A stretch of 64,000 bases of DNA from Darksidea phi (lineage: Eukaryota > Ascomycota > Dothideomycetes > Pleosporales > Lentitheciaceae), in assembly GCA_030770425.1 (NCBI GenBank), contig JASJFT010000008.1:434001-498000 (forward strand), read 5' to 3'. Position 1 is the stretch's first letter; every line of letters starts with the position of its first letter. Positions 1 through 11,917 of this stretch are shown here, piece after piece. A program made the position numbers and the translations under genes. The notes under the pieces were generated by a model. The model ran no database searches. It had not been told where the DNA came from and saw only the letters and a list, made by a program, of their open reading frames with translations.

Positions 1-1176
1 CTGTTGTAGGGTCTGAGGGCGCGGTGAGGTTGGGGGAGATGGATTGTGCGCAGTATGTTGGTGTTCGCTCATTACACTGCTTACACTGCAAAATCCCATT
101 TACACTTCAAAGTTCATGCTAACCCTGTAGATACGTGGAAGCGAAGCGCGTTATTGAAGCAGAACCCCCACCGAGAAATGGCATTGAGAGATGTCAGGAT
201 TGGGTGCTGAATTGTGTGATTGGTTTGGAGGTTGCTGAGGTGCTTGGGCCGGGGGTGGCGGAGATTGTTGGGGGGTGGGTGGGGAGATGTGGGTAGGTTG
301 TTGATCTGCTTGGGAGAGAAAGGCTATGAGTTACTGCAACTATCTGCAGAATACTGCCCCAAGTAAAGATGACTACTTCGGCAATGAAAGGGAGGGTGTA
401 AGCGGGAGAATGAGGTGCTTTGCGCTAGGATTAGTAGACTACTATAAGGGGAGGATAACTTCAACTGAGAGAAGGGATCACTTAGGTCGCATTGTTGGTG
501 AAGCGAAAGTTCAGTGTTCAGCGCTTGAGAAATCATATCCACAGATTGAATGCTCCCCAGGTCTCCAATTGAGCTCTCTTCCCATTCTGCACTCCAAGGT
601 ATCTCACATAATACTATGAATAGAAGGTATAGGTAGGGAACTAACGCTAAGTCGCGCCTTCCCAAAATGTTCGGAGCGGCTGAATCTATCCGAAGTTCCG
701 CTACCCCTCAACCCCACGCCGCCCCTCTTCAGAGCACGCCCGAGTACCTTCTACCAGTACTCACTCACTTCCCGACACGCTACCGCAGACCCCGCAGGTG
801 ACAGCAGATACGCAGTCCTACGTTTGCGGATGTGCGCGCTTCCCGAGATGACGTGCGCTGAAACCACTCCGGCAACTACGCCATAATGGCCTCGGTTGCC
901 TGGATTAGCTCGTTCTTGACAACTGCCGGGTGGGGTACCCCCAACGATGCTTCGGGCCAAGACAAATTTTCTCCTGTTTGCTTACTTGTAGCTCGAGTTC
1001 TGTCTTCTTGAATGATCTCTTGCTCTCGTTGTCAATCTTCCCTTCATTTTGTACAACTTGGAAGGACTCGAACGTTGCGGCGTCATAGATACAACAGCTA
1101 GAAGTAAGATACGAGCTTCCCCAGGCTAAGCTTGAAGCATTGGCTGACTGTACTACAGAGACATCGTTCAAGCGCA
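1..1176. other. Left-edge intergenic region
   Basis: No convincing gene is seen on either strand. Open frames are short, lack recognisable domains and lie opposite one another. The last 200 bases are the probable promoter and leader of the MetE-like gene starting at 1177. Confidence 0.6.
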
Positions 1177-2307
1177 ATGGTTCTTCCCTACGGCGTGTAT
1201 CGGGCGGACCACGTGGGCTCGTTCCTGCGACCGAAAGCCGTCCTCGATGCCCGCGAAGCCGTCGCGAACGGCACGTCTACGCACGAAGAGCTCCGAAAGG
1301 TCGAGGACAAGGCAGTCGCCGAGGTAGCCTCCAAGCAGATTGTCAACGGCCTACGCTCAATAACCGATGGCGAGTATCGCCGTGCGTACTTCCATCTCGA
1401 CTTCCTGCAACACCTCTCTGGCATCGATATCAAGGGGCAAACAGGCCCTATCAGACCTCACGGTTTCTCTCCACCCGTCCTAGCTGTTACGGGGAAGCTA
1501 GGCCACCCCAAGGCTATCCAGGTCGATGACTTTAACTTCCTCGAGAAGACCATCAAAGAGAATGGCGGCGCAGCGACGACAAAAGTCTGCATCCCCAGCC
1601 CTACCATGGTACACTTCCGCGGCGGCCGCGCCTCCATTGATATCGAAGCGTACCCCGACCTCGACCCCTTCTTTGAAGACCTCGCACGCGTCTATCAGGA
1701 AGAGCTGGATTCGTTGTATAAAGCTGGGTGTCGCTTTTTACAGCTTGACGATACGAACTTGGCGTATCTGTGTGATCCAGACATGCGCAAGCAGGCTGAG
1801 GATCGGAATGAGGACCTTTCAACCCTCCCACGGAAATACGCCCAACTCATCAACGCCGCCATCTCCAAGCGACCAGCTGATATGAAGATTGGCATCCATC
1901 TCTGCAGAGGCAACTACCGCAGTAAGTGGTTCGCATCCGGAGGCTACGAGCCCGTTGCCGAAGTCCTCTTCAAAGAGTTAAACGTTGATGCGTACTTCCT
2001 TGAATACGACGACGCACGCTCGGGAGACTTCAAGCCGCTACGTCACCTACCTGAGCACAAGGTTGTCGTTCTAGGGCTCATGTCAAGCAAGAAGAACACA
2101 CTAGATAACAAAGCTGAGATCATTGAAAGGCTGAAGCAGGCAGCGGAGATTGCGCCAAAAGGATTGGAACAGCTGGCTTTGAGCCATCAATGCGGGTTTA
2201 GCTCAACGGTCGAGGGCAACGAACTCACCGAGGAGGAACAGTGGGCAAAGGTTCGCTTAGAGGTCGAGATCGCTAAGGAGGTTTGGGGTGACGATCTGAG
2301 CAAATGA
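1177..2307 (+). CDS. MetE-like (cobalamin-independent methionine synthase C-terminal fold) methyltransferase
   Basis: A single-exon protein of 376 aa related to the UROD/MetE-like family, namely the C-terminal catalytic domain of cobalamin-independent methionine synthase found as a stand-alone protein. In the family this (beta/alpha)8 barrel binds zinc through His, Cys, Glu and Cys and moves methyl groups to a thiol. Here the likely ligands are His241 and Cys243 (HLC motif), Glu276 (FLEY) and Cys339 (HQCGFSS). The N-terminal RADHVGSFLRP motif (9-19) is the hallmark substrate-side loop. The frame is open upstream to 1132, but the ATG at 1177 starts the conserved protein exactly. It is far shorter than full MetE (about 760 aa) and lacks its N-terminal barrel, so it is probably not the housekeeping methionine synthase. 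Cytosolic; the methyl acceptor is unknown. Confidence 0.88.
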   Translation: MVLPYGVYRADHVGSFLRPKAVLDAREAVANGTSTHEELRKVEDKAVAEVASKQIVNGLRSITDGEYRRAYFHLDFLQHLSGIDIKGQTGPIRPHGFSPPVLAVTGKLGHPKAIQVDDFNFLEKTIKENGGAATTKVCIPSPTMVHFRGGRASIDIEAYPDLDPFFEDLARVYQEELDSLYKAGCRFLQLDDTNLAYLCDPDMRKQAEDRNEDLSTLPRKYAQLINAAISKRPADMKIGIHLCRGNYRSKWFASGGYEPVAEVLFKELNVDAYFLEYDDARSGDFKPLRHLPEHKVVVLGLMSSKKNTLDNKAEIIERLKQAAEIAPKGLEQLALSHQCGFSSTVEGNELTEEEQWAKVRLEVEIAKEVWGDDLSK

Positions 2308-2884
2308 GTGTAGCTTGTGACTCGTGGTCGAGGAAAGCACAAAGTGACGAACACCGGCACTGCTCGGACCCGCCCAATAACTTTGCAAAAATCATACTCT
2401 ACAATTAAATGAAGCGCTCTTCTTCAAGTATCTTCAATGTTGCTTCCTTCATCTTACGACCTGTTTATTTTGGCGGATGGTCTTCTATACAGCGGGCAGT
2501 GGCGGGTAGCATACCACGACATGACTGTAAGTTTTCCAGCCCAACGTTCAAAATGGGCCTACCCATCAGGTACAAAGTGCGGAAATTGTATGCTAAAAAT
2601 TCATTACTCCGGGGTACATTGCTCGGCTTTGCCAATGCTGCCCAGAGTTTTATATTTCGTCATATTTCACTCTCTTATCATGACTTTTTAGGTATATGCG
2701 CATTTCACAGGTTCCACTGTCTGAAGCCATTTCCCGATATTTGATTGTGGCCTGGTCCAGTCTTTCCAAGCCTTTTTCTCTCCACCGCGCTACCTACACC
2801 CACCCTACGAGGCATGGATTCTAGCTGTACCAGCGCGCTCATGCTGACAATGCCTTCAGCCCCCCCAATTTCAAGCAGCTCGTA
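2308..2884. other. Intergenic region between the MetE-like and MFS genes
   Basis: Holds the 3' end region of the MetE-like gene and the promoter of the transporter at 2885. No supported gene; the two overlapping open frames here have no domain and poor composition. Confidence 0.5.
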
Positions 2885-4360
2885 ATGCTCTCGACATCGT
2901 ATAGTTCGAAGACTGAGCTTAGAACGTTGAAGAACGCCTCTGACGACTTGCTTCAGCTGCGTACACTTCCGCCCACCTACAATTGCTCAACAGCTGTACC
3001 CATGGCTAAAGAACTCGGTGACACTACCCAAGGGCAGAGTAGGTGGGAGCCGTATCTCCAGATCCTCGTCGGTCACCTCGTCCTGTTCAATTCCTTCGGC
3101 CTCGTCCAGTCGTTTAGCATCTTTCAGCCGCATTACGCTTTGCTGTTTCGTCACTCACCTTCGACCATCGCCTGGATCGGGAGCATTCATGTCTTCCTCA
3201 TCTTCTTCGTCGGCACGTTCTCTGGCAAGGCAATTGATGCCGGGTACTACAAACAATGTGTCGGAGCCGGAATCATGCTACAGCTCGTAGGTATTATCGG
3301 CTCGATCTCCTGCGAGTCGTACGAGCTGTCGATCGTCTTCTACAGCATTCTTCAAGGAGTTGGACATGGCATGATGCTCTGCCCGACGATCACGAATACG
3401 GCGGTATACTTCTCCAAACGGGCCATTCACTGCGAAGCGAAGTTCCAGGGCTCAGGGCTACGGATCAACCAAGCGACTGCCATGTCGATCGCTTCCTGTG
3501 GCTCTGCGACAGGTGGAATTGTGTTCGCTCTGATCGCTAAATATTCAATGGACGGCTTTGGCATCGCATGGACATTGAGGATCATTGGGCTTGTGGTACT
3601 CTTCAACTCGTTGCTCGTTTTCACGCTGGCGAAGGAATCTAAGCGGAACAAGACGACGACGATGGTAAATGGTGCAGGCAGAGTCATTGACTGGGGCGCG
3701 TTCAAAGAGCCCAGCTACACACTCTACGTCCTTGCCATGTTCCTGGTCTTCGTGGGGCTCTGGGTGCCGTACTTCTACGTGAGTTATCGCCACTTTCCCG
3801 CAGTAAGCATGCTAATGAAGAGATAGCTCCGCGACTTCACAACCGCAGTCATTCATACGCCCCCCTCAACCTCCTTCCTCATCCTCATAACCCTCAACAT
3901 CTCAGGTGTCCCAGGCCGTCTCTTCCCCGCCCTGATTTCGGACCACACTTTAGGCGCATTGAACACATACATCCTCCTCCTACTTCTTACATCAACTACG
4001 CTGCTCCTCTGGCCTTTTGTTACTACCAAGGCTGCGATGTTCCTCTGGGCCGCAGCATATGGCTTCTGCGGCGGCGGCGTCGGTTCAATGCTTCAAGCTG
4101 GCATTGCGAGCATCGACGACGGAGACGGAAAGATAGGTGTTCGGATCGGCATGGCATTCTCGATCGTTGCTTTCGCCAGTCTGATCGGTGGCCCGGTCGG
4201 TGGCATGCTTCTAGAGGTCGGCGACAGAGTGGGAACAGGAGGAGGGCATGGTTTCTTTTGGTTGCAGATCTTTACCGGCGCGATCATGTTGTTGGGCTGT
4301 TTGGTGCTTGTCACGGCGAGGCTTGCTAGAACGGGGTTGAGAGTCTGGACCAAGGTGTAG
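2885..4360 (+). CDS. MFS transporter, monocarboxylate-transporter (MCT/SLC16-like) type
   Basis: Two exons, 2885-3778 and 3827-4360, encode 475 aa. The 48-nt intron 3779-3826 has GTGAGT, a GCTAAT branch and TAG, and joins ...WVPYFY to LRDFTT in frame. After a hydrophilic N-terminus (about 55 aa) the protein is almost entirely hydrophobic helices, consistent with 12 transmembrane segments in the usual 6+6 arrangement with a basic central loop near 255-275. The first helix region (residues 60-85, HLVLFNSFGLVQSFSIFQ) and the QGVGHGMMLCP segment match fungal MCT-like transporters, which carry monocarboxylates, riboflavin or related small acids across the plasma membrane. The substrate cannot be told. 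It is convergent with the copper oxidase gene downstream. Confidence 0.87.
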
Positions 4361-5268
4361 ATGGTGGGGTATGGGTTTGGCAAGATTATAAGAGCTGAGA
4401 GGTAAAGGGATGGCGCTTTAGAAGAAGCGGAGTTACAAATGGAGATATCGGAAGGGTAGCAGGGTTGTTGACTGAGGATGGCAGATTGCAAGCGATGTAG
4501 AAGAAAAGAAGAAAAAGGCTCAAGAGCTAGAAAGTGCTCACATGCGCCCAACGCCAATACCAGAAGAAACTTATGCATACTTCGTCATTCATCTACCTCT
4601 GTCCAAGCTATGCACCTCTTTAACTCCTTCAACTCGGACACCACCAGCCTATATACGCCATATGGTATCTATCATAGGCGACGACACCGGGGCAAATGTT
4701 CCGTGGTGGTGCTGCTCACTGCCTGAACTAGGATTGGTCATAGATGGAGAGATACTTTCGCTTGACTTGGACGTGGCGGGATGTGATGTGTACTACCGAT
4801 GGAGTACGCAACATGCTCTTCTTAGTACCGATTACCTCAAGTGGTAGGTCGGGTCAAAGAGGACTATAGGTGCGTCATAATAGGCGACGCATGTCAGGTG
4901 CGATGTCTTCTATTCCACACCTTCGAGAGCTCGGCGGACAATAGTCTTATACTCGACCTAGTACAGTCGAGTATATCATCGTTAGAGGGAATTATATTCG
5001 AGGACGTCGAGCTGCTGTCCGGGTTCTGGCGCACAATCATGTCCTGCAAGATGGACCAATTGACCGGTGAGGAATGCGCACGTTAGGGACAAGAACAACC
5101 ACATCGCGAGCAGAGAAGCAACTTAAATTTCAGACAGTATATTTGGTATCATACTCGCGAGGTGGAGCTGCGCAGCCTTTCGTGCAAGCTTAATTAGGTA
5201 CAGGAAAAGTTCAAGGAGACGCCGTCATGGCGTAATGCATCAAACGATGTTAACAAGTAATCACGACT
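4361..5268. other. Convergent intergenic region
   Basis: Lies between the 3' ends of the MFS gene (+) and the copper radical oxidase gene (-). Short open frames on both strands show no family resemblance. It probably holds two 3' UTRs and spacer DNA. Confidence 0.5.
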
Positions 5269-8200
5269 CTACACTCCCGGAAGAGGCAAGAAATCCGGGT
5301 AGTTGGGCCAATTACCCAACTCAGCAGGATCGCCACCAATGCGCACCCACACGGCATGCGATGGCGTTGGGCCCTCCAAAACGAACATGCGGTACCAACC
5401 AACCGGAGCGATATACGGGCCCTTAGGTGCCGTGACAGTGCAAGTGTTGCCAGTGCAGGCGACCTGAGGGAAGAGGATACGAGCACCCATGGAGTTACCG
5501 TGGGTGCTGGACTCGGAGCCGAGAAGCGATACCTTGATCTCGCCGTTGCCGTTGGGTCGCGTGATCGTAAAGGTGTAGGTACCTTCCCACTCCCAGTCCT
5601 TGTTCTGAATAGTGATCTCGGGCTGAGTGCGCCCGTCGAGGAGGTAAGGAGGAAGGAACTTCTCGATGCGGTATTCCTGGGGGAAGTCGGCGTCCTGCGG
5701 GTCGGAGCCTGACACCATGACACGGCCGTCGTCCATAAGGACGGCCTCGGAGTGGTACATGCGCGCAACGGTGGTGTTGGCCATGATGCTGATGCGTTCG
5801 TGTTTCGGCTTCCTGGAATCGTACAAAAGCGCGTTGAGGTTGGGATTTTTGGCAAGTCCAAAACCGGCTTCACCAGTCTCGCCGCCGTTCAGGATAAGGA
5901 AAGTGCCGTCAGGGAGAGTAGCCATGCAAGACATGACGCGACGGGTAGGCATACGCTCGATGGTCCATTCGGCATCAGGAGCATCCGGGGCAATGGAGAT
6001 GCAGTTGTCGATGCCCCATGCAGGGTTGGGAATAGCACCGCCACAGATAAGAACCTCAAGCGGATCGGTGTAGGGATAGTACTGCGGTAGAAGGACTTGA
6101 GTACCCTCGTAAGGGTAAGTACGGCCACCAGCGGCGTTGTTGACGGACGCTGGCATCTTGGGAAGAACCTTGATAGTCTCGAGTGTGTTTTCGTCTATGA
6201 TGCGGGCTTGGTTGTAGTAGCCGATCCAGATACCGCCTGATGGGAGGACCGCAAGGAAGGGGTACAGGTTGTAGGGGTTGGTCTCTACGAGATACGGCGC
6301 TGTGTAGACACCACCAGCGCGAGGAAGAATCTCCATGCTAGGAACCGGGTTGCCGTTGGATCCGTCTTGACCACCGACAACGAGCATCGAGCCGTTCGCC
6401 ATGACCATTGCGGTGGGGTACCAACGACCCCTCTGCAACTTCAGCACGTTGACGTTCTCTTGCCAGTCGTTGGTGCCGTTTTGACCCAACTCGCCATCGG
6501 GAGTATGGATACGAATACCGAAAGTCGAGTCGAGCGACCAGCCACCGACGTTAATCTGGCGACCAGCCTTGTCCGGCATTGTCAATCCAGCCGCGCAGAA
6601 AATGTCAGACTTGATACCGTTCATCTCACGGAAAGCGTAGAAGATGTCGTCGCTGAGAGAGGGATCGAATTCGTAAGCACCAGTTGAGTTGGGCGGACCA
6701 GTACCCTTCTTCTCGAGGAGCATGACTTTGCCATTGATGCCGGGTTGTGCGATGAGAGGAATGACTGGACCGCCAACCATGAACTCGTATGCACCGGCTG
6801 CGCCGCCAGTGGGATAGTCCCAGATGTAAAGTGGGTCGGCTTCCCATTTATACCACGAGAGGCGGAGTCCGGCACCACAGAGAGATTCGGGGTCGCCAGA
6901 ACAGGGCATGTTGCACTCGGTTTCTGGGGCTTCCGCACCATTGGCCGCATTTTCAAGGTCACCACAGTAGCTTCTTGATATTAGCAAGACCAGAAGAAGT
7001 GGATGAGGCATACTTACCATTCCTCGCCATACTCCATACCAGCAGCCATGTACCCGTACTTCTTGCACTGGCCCAGGCACCATTCGGGAGAGTTACCAGT
7101 CTTGTTCACAAGCTGCCATGGGAAGACGCGTTCTGCCTGCGGGTCAGTAATGCAGCCCTGGTACTTCCAACCACCGTCAACATCGTCCTTTGGTGCTGGC
7201 TTCTTCACAACCTTGAGAGTCTCTTGGCTAGACCAGACGCTCAGTCTGTCAGGACCACCGCACTTTTCGTTGTCGTTACCCGCGCAGTTCATGCCACACT
7301 GGCCATCTGAAGTAGCCAATTCACCACCCATGCGGATGACATCATCACAGAAGCACTGAGTGCTGTACTCCATACCGGCAATGGTGTAACCGAGATCGGC
7401 ACACGTCTTGGAGCAGGAAGCGATGGTCATTTGCGGTTGATCGGCTTGCTGAAAGTTCATAATGCGGAAGCCGGGACCATCGACGTAGCAGCCCTTGTAA
7501 GCGAAGCCTGGGGGCAGGCCAGTAGCAGTCGCGGTGGCGGTGTTGCTCCTCGTAGGCGTCGAGACAGAGTCAGTGGGTGTTGGTGTCGCGGTTGGTGTCG
7601 GGGTGGTGGTAGGCTCGTCTCCAGTGACGAATTTGAAGGCTGTGAGCCGGTTGGCACCACCGCAGATCTGGGTCTGGTCGCCGTTGCAGAGCATGTTGCA
7701 GCCCTCAGAGCCATCGTCAGCAGGACCGCCTGGAGCGCGAGGCTCGCTGTCACAGAAGCATTCGGCTGAGTACTGATCTCCTCGTTAGCAGTTTCATTGG
7801 CGTGGTGTAATAGCAACTCGCTCACCTCAGTGCCGGCCCAGATATAACCTGCAGCCCTGCAGGCAGCCTGACACTTGGTGTTCGACATGCCCGCGGCGCC
7901 ACCGTCAACACCCATGCCGACCCTGAATGTACGTTGAGCCACAGAATCTGTGTAGCAGCCCTGGCCCACCCAGCCCGTCTGCACCGGCGCGGTAGCTCCA
8001 AACTCATAGATGTTAATCCTGCCCGCGCCACCACACCACTCAGTGGGAGCACCGTTACAGTGCATATCACAGCCTTCATCCTCCTTCCCATGTCCGTTGG
8101 CCAGTGTGTTACCGCAGAAGCATTCACCGCCATACTCGGTACCGGCGTACTTGTAGTTGCCAGCAGCGCAGGCGTCAGTGCAGCTTGCAGCACTCATGTT

Positions 8201-8771
8201 GGAGGGGCCGCCGTTTACGATACCGACATTTGGGAGGATGCGGGCGGCGACCGAGTCAGAGTAACAGCCTAGGCTTCCCCAACCCTTTGGAGCGGCGCTG
8301 GTTGGTGTGTCACCTCCGGTAGAAGCGGCTTTCTCGTAGACTGAGAGACGATTGGGGCCACCACAAGCTTCCCCAGGAGCGCCGGAGCAGGCCATGTCAC
8401 AGCCGGAAGCAGCTGGACCGCCTCCATTCGAAATGACGTTACCGCAGTAGCATTCCTGTCCTCTGGTTAGCAAACACTCCGTCCCTCTTCTGAGGTCTTA
8501 GATTACTTACATTTGAATACTCTGTACCAGCAAGCGAATATCCCCGAGCACCACAATAAGCGATACACTTCGCAGCCGTCATATCAGCACCGGCAGTTGC
8601 ACTACTCCTCAATGTACGCCCATTGACACCATCAGTGTAGCATCCCTTGTAGCTCCAGTTCGTTGGTAGCGTGGTCGGCGGGGCTTGCCTCTTCACTACA
8701 ACACCCGCATCAACCACGGCGGTCGAAACCACCAAGACATTAATAATGAAGGAAACGAGAGAACGGCCCAT
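5269..8771 (-). CDS. Secreted copper radical oxidase with five WSC domains (glyoxal-oxidase-like)
   Basis: Four exons on the minus strand (8511-8771, 7826-8455, 7018-7772, 5269-6970) encode 1115 aa. The introns of 55, 53 and 47 nt each fall inside a WSC domain, and splicing restores the Cys spacing. A signal peptide (1-22) is followed by VVVKR, a likely kexin site. Five WSC carbohydrate-binding domains lie at about 40-130, 150-245, 255-350, 390-485 and 495-590; a Thr/Pro-rich linker precedes the fourth. The rest is a glyoxal oxidase N-terminal beta-propeller plus the C-terminal DUF1929 domain. Active-site residues of the family are visible: Cys674 (IFCAAG) and Tyr733 (RWYPT) for the Cys-Tyr radical cofactor, Tyr954 and His955 (MYHSE), and His1088 (PSHAV). 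The predicted reaction is oxidation of aldehydes or alcohols with O2 to give H2O2 outside the cell, tethered to polysaccharide by the WSC domains. An upstream open frame to 8780 starts with TTG; the ATG at 8771 is the start. Confidence 0.93.
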
Positions 8772-8920
8772 GTTGGCCAATTAGTATAGTTAATTAAAAG
8801 AGTGTAAAGACGCAAGGTCAAAAGAGAGACTGTGGTCAGAGACCGAGCGAAGGAGGGGAGGGCACTGGGTCGTGGTAACGAGCAGTTGACATCCTTCCCA
8901 CGGACCGAATAAAAGACCTG

Positions 8921-8935
8921 CATATATAAGAGAAG
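8921..8935 (-). promoter_or_regulatory. Probable TATA box of the copper radical oxidase gene
   Basis: On the minus strand the sequence CTTATATATGC lies about 150 bases before the ATG at 8771. Position and composition fit a core promoter element; there is no transcript evidence. Confidence 0.4.
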
Positions 8936-9627
8936 GGCGTTTGCCACCCCTGAACTCTACCCACCCTCTAGGGCTGCCGATACCCGACATTCGCATCTAC
9001 GCGGCACGTAGGGCAATCTTTGACAGGCTCGACAGTCGATCCGTCAGCACATCCTATCCCGTTATCGTGTAACCCTCCCCTCCAGCTCTACGCCATTCAG
9101 CCATCTATCAAAAGACATACGAGCCAAACTAACTATGCCTTTCTTTGGCAAAGTCAAGCGAAGCAGGATTGTCATGGGTACGGCGTTTGCACATGTGGGC
9201 ATCTGGACTCTGCGATACGAGTCGCGAAGCGGTGACAGTGGCTTGTAATTGGAAACGAAGGAACAAAGCATTTATCAAAGTTACTGGAGCGGGTTAGGCA
9301 AAAGAAAATAGTACCGCGGCGGACTCGACTCTTTGACCGGACATTAGGCGCAGGCGGCGCTGAGCGCTTTAGGGCCGCGCAGGGGGTCTTCAATAGCGTC
9401 AAGCTAAGCGAGTGTCAGTGTGCCCTCAGCGGCTACAGGGGTCCCCCCGCTTGTTATAGCCTGCGCGCTAGTGCTTATTTCCTGCGCATAAAAGAGGGCC
9501 CATGTGAGCTTGGTTGGGGGATGTTCGGTCGCACGGCACAAAAGGGGTGTGGAGATTGCAGATCTATTATTGATTGTGCTAGTGTGGGCCAGTACCTTCT
9601 ATCACATATTTTTATCTTCAAGACATG

Positions 9628-9629
<2 letters not shown>

Positions 9630-9680
<51 letters not shown>

Positions 9681-9781
9681 GTGGGTGGGGGGGGGGGGGG
9701 GGTGGGGGGGGGGGGGGTGGGTGGGGGGGGGGGGTGGTGTGGGTGGGGGGGGGGGGGGGGGTGGGTGGTTGNNNNNNNNNN

Positions 9782-9852
<71 letters not shown>
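9630..9852. repeat. G-rich run, 10-N gap and C-run (scaffold gap artefact)
   Basis: Bases 9630-9771 are almost only G with scattered T. 9772-9781 are ten N. 9782-9852 are 71 consecutive C. Read inward from either flank, both contig ends turn into G. This is what poly-G dark-cycle read tails would give when contig ends are extended into an unsequenced gap, so the tract is probably not genomic. The true sequence and length here are unknown. Confidence 0.85.
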
Positions 9853-9854
<2 letters not shown>

Positions 9855-10259
9855 AGAGAGGAGCTACTGCAGCATGCGATGCCGTTGCATGGCACTCTTC
9901 AGTCCGATTGTAGGGCTGCTGCGCGGAAATTAATCGCACGATCAATCCATCGGCACATCGCTCCCCAGGACTGTGGGTTGATGTGCAGAGGGTGGGCGAT
10001 GAATAGGGCGCGCGGTCCCGGAACTCAGCGCTGGAACGCGGAGATATTTTCAGCACAGTGGATGTCAACATGTTGATGCGATTCGGATGGCTCCATGAAA
10101 GCGAATGGTATTATGCCGGATCTAGCTATTACGCTGCTCTAATATTACATCCCGATACTGATAATTTGTTGTGCCCATGACTGACGCCGTGTGTATATCG
10201 CTATGTGCCATCGCTAAATCCCGAAACGTGAAAGGACAAGATAGATAAAGAGGGTTTGG

Positions 10260-11917
10260 CTAGCAGAGACCCTCTCGCCACATCTTAACACTCTTGACGG
10301 TCATGCCGCGGTCGTTACCCTCGCCCCACGTTGGAAGCCACTGATCCTTAGCTGCGTGACAGTCAGCGGCGGACTTTCCTCAAGTTCCTTGTGAACTGAA
10401 AGGGCAACATACCTTTGATAAAGTCGCGCGCAGCCGTGGGGCCGTTATCTACCCAGGGCTTGTTGAATTTGCCATCACTACTTGATGTCAGCATTGTTGC
10501 AACACCTCACGAGAAACATGGTTCAACTCACAAGAACCACCCGTTGTTAGCGCCGACCGCCACGTTCAAGATCAAGAAGAATTCCTCATCAAACGGTGTG
10601 TTTGGATTGCCAGTTTGCTTCCACGGGTTCTCCACGATACTGTTATTCACAGTTGCGCCTTCAAACCTTCCCTTCTCCCAAAGCGTCTGCCTTTCGTCAA
10701 ACTTCATATAGAAAACCTGCTTGAGCCTAGAATCGAGGTACGTGAACAGGTAGTCATTGGACCACTGGAGACCGTAGGTATGATATTGCTTGGAAAAGTC
10801 GGTGCGACGGAGGAATTTGGTGCCGTATGTTTGCCAGTAGGCATCGAGCTTGGTGGTGGGGCCCCAGTGCAGGGTCGAGGTCACAGCGTCACGGCCAAGA
10901 GGGTACTTGAAATCGTTCCCGCGGAGCTCGGCAATATCGATTTCGCCAGAGGCTGGCCAGGGGCCGTATTTGGAGTTCTCGGGCATCATCCTTTTGGTGT
11001 GTTAGTGGGAGTGGAGAGAGCATGCGCATGGGAGCAAGAGAGCTTACCAGATAGCAGGCCAGAGCCAATCGCCTCGAGGCATCTTTGCGACAACCTCAAC
11101 ACGACCATACTTGATGAACTTCTTGCCCTTTGTCGACAAGCGTGCAGACCGGACAGGGGGGAGGATAAGTCCGGTCGTCTCGTTCGACCGAATGGAGCAC
11201 TGCTTGTAGTCGTCCGATGTACAGCTACCATCGCCGCCACTCTTCGTGAGATTGAGCGTGTACCCGTTGAAGAGTTGTTCTTCAGAGATATCGGTCGATT
11301 CAGTGGTGAGGGTCGGGACAATGTGCAGACCTTCTCCGTCTGTGAAGCTGTTGGCTTTGTCGGTAGTGGTCCAATCGAAGGATCCAGTGCCGAATCCGCC
11401 GGTTTGAACCTCGTGCGTCCAATGTGAATCATCGAGCCCATTTTTGTCAAAGTTATCCTCCATGATCAAGCAATACTATGGCGACATTAGCAACCCGTCA
11501 AATCTTTCACCACCAGACTATACTTACATCACCCACCTTCGCCGACTTCGCGCCATCATATGTCAGATATGCGCAGAGAGCCAGCGATAAGAAGACAAAA
11601 ATGTATATGATGATGTTGTTGTACTTGGTTCGCTTCAATCGCTTGTCGTCCGCCCACGGTTGGACGTACCTACTTCACATCAGTGTTGTTCTTATGGAAA
11701 GAGCGCGTGCGAGGATGGTTACGTACTCGCCCTTCAACCGGAAGCTTTTAAACTCATGTCTTGGTCTCCGTGGTCCAACAGTGCGGAAAGATGAACCATG
11801 TGGTGATGACGGTACTGACTCGATCCCAAGAGAGCTTCTTCGCGCGGTGGTTGTGCTTTCGCCATTGGTCGGCTGCTGCTCCCTTGGGAACTTGAACGAG
11901 AAATCTTGAAGACCCAT
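10260..11917 (-). CDS. Membrane-anchored GH16 family glucanase/transglycosylase-like protein
   Basis: Six exons on the minus strand (11727-11917, 11528-11669, 11048-11475, 10532-10990, 10413-10477, 10260-10351) encode 458 aa. All five introns are 52-61 nt with GT-AG ends and keep frame. A basic Ser/Arg-rich cytoplasmic N-terminus (1-82) is followed by one transmembrane segment (about 83-101), so it is a type II membrane protein with an external catalytic domain. The GH16 motif GEIDIAE is intact, giving Glu270 as nucleophile and Glu275 as acid/base. Further family landmarks are WPAIWMMPEN before it and NNGWF...KPW near the C-terminus. GH16 enzymes of this kind act on beta-1,3- or mixed glucans in the wall; the architecture recalls beta-1,3-glucan recognition proteins. 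It is divergent from the GT2 synthase at 14120. Confidence 0.88.

Larger units (their letters stand above)
8772..10259. other. Intergenic region with promoter and assembly gap
   Basis: The first 250 bases are the promoter of the minus-strand copper oxidase. The middle contains the G-run, N-gap and C-run described separately. No gene is supported; all long frames crossing 9630-9852 are homopolymer translations. Confidence 0.6.

Noticed and set aside
324..665. 113-codon minus-strand frame with a hydrophobic start near the left edge
   Set aside because: No domain, biased Ser/Leu composition and an overlapping plus-strand frame of similar quality.
9475..10076. Long frames encoding polyglycine/polyproline on both strands
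   Set aside because: They are translations of the G and C runs around the N gap, not genes.
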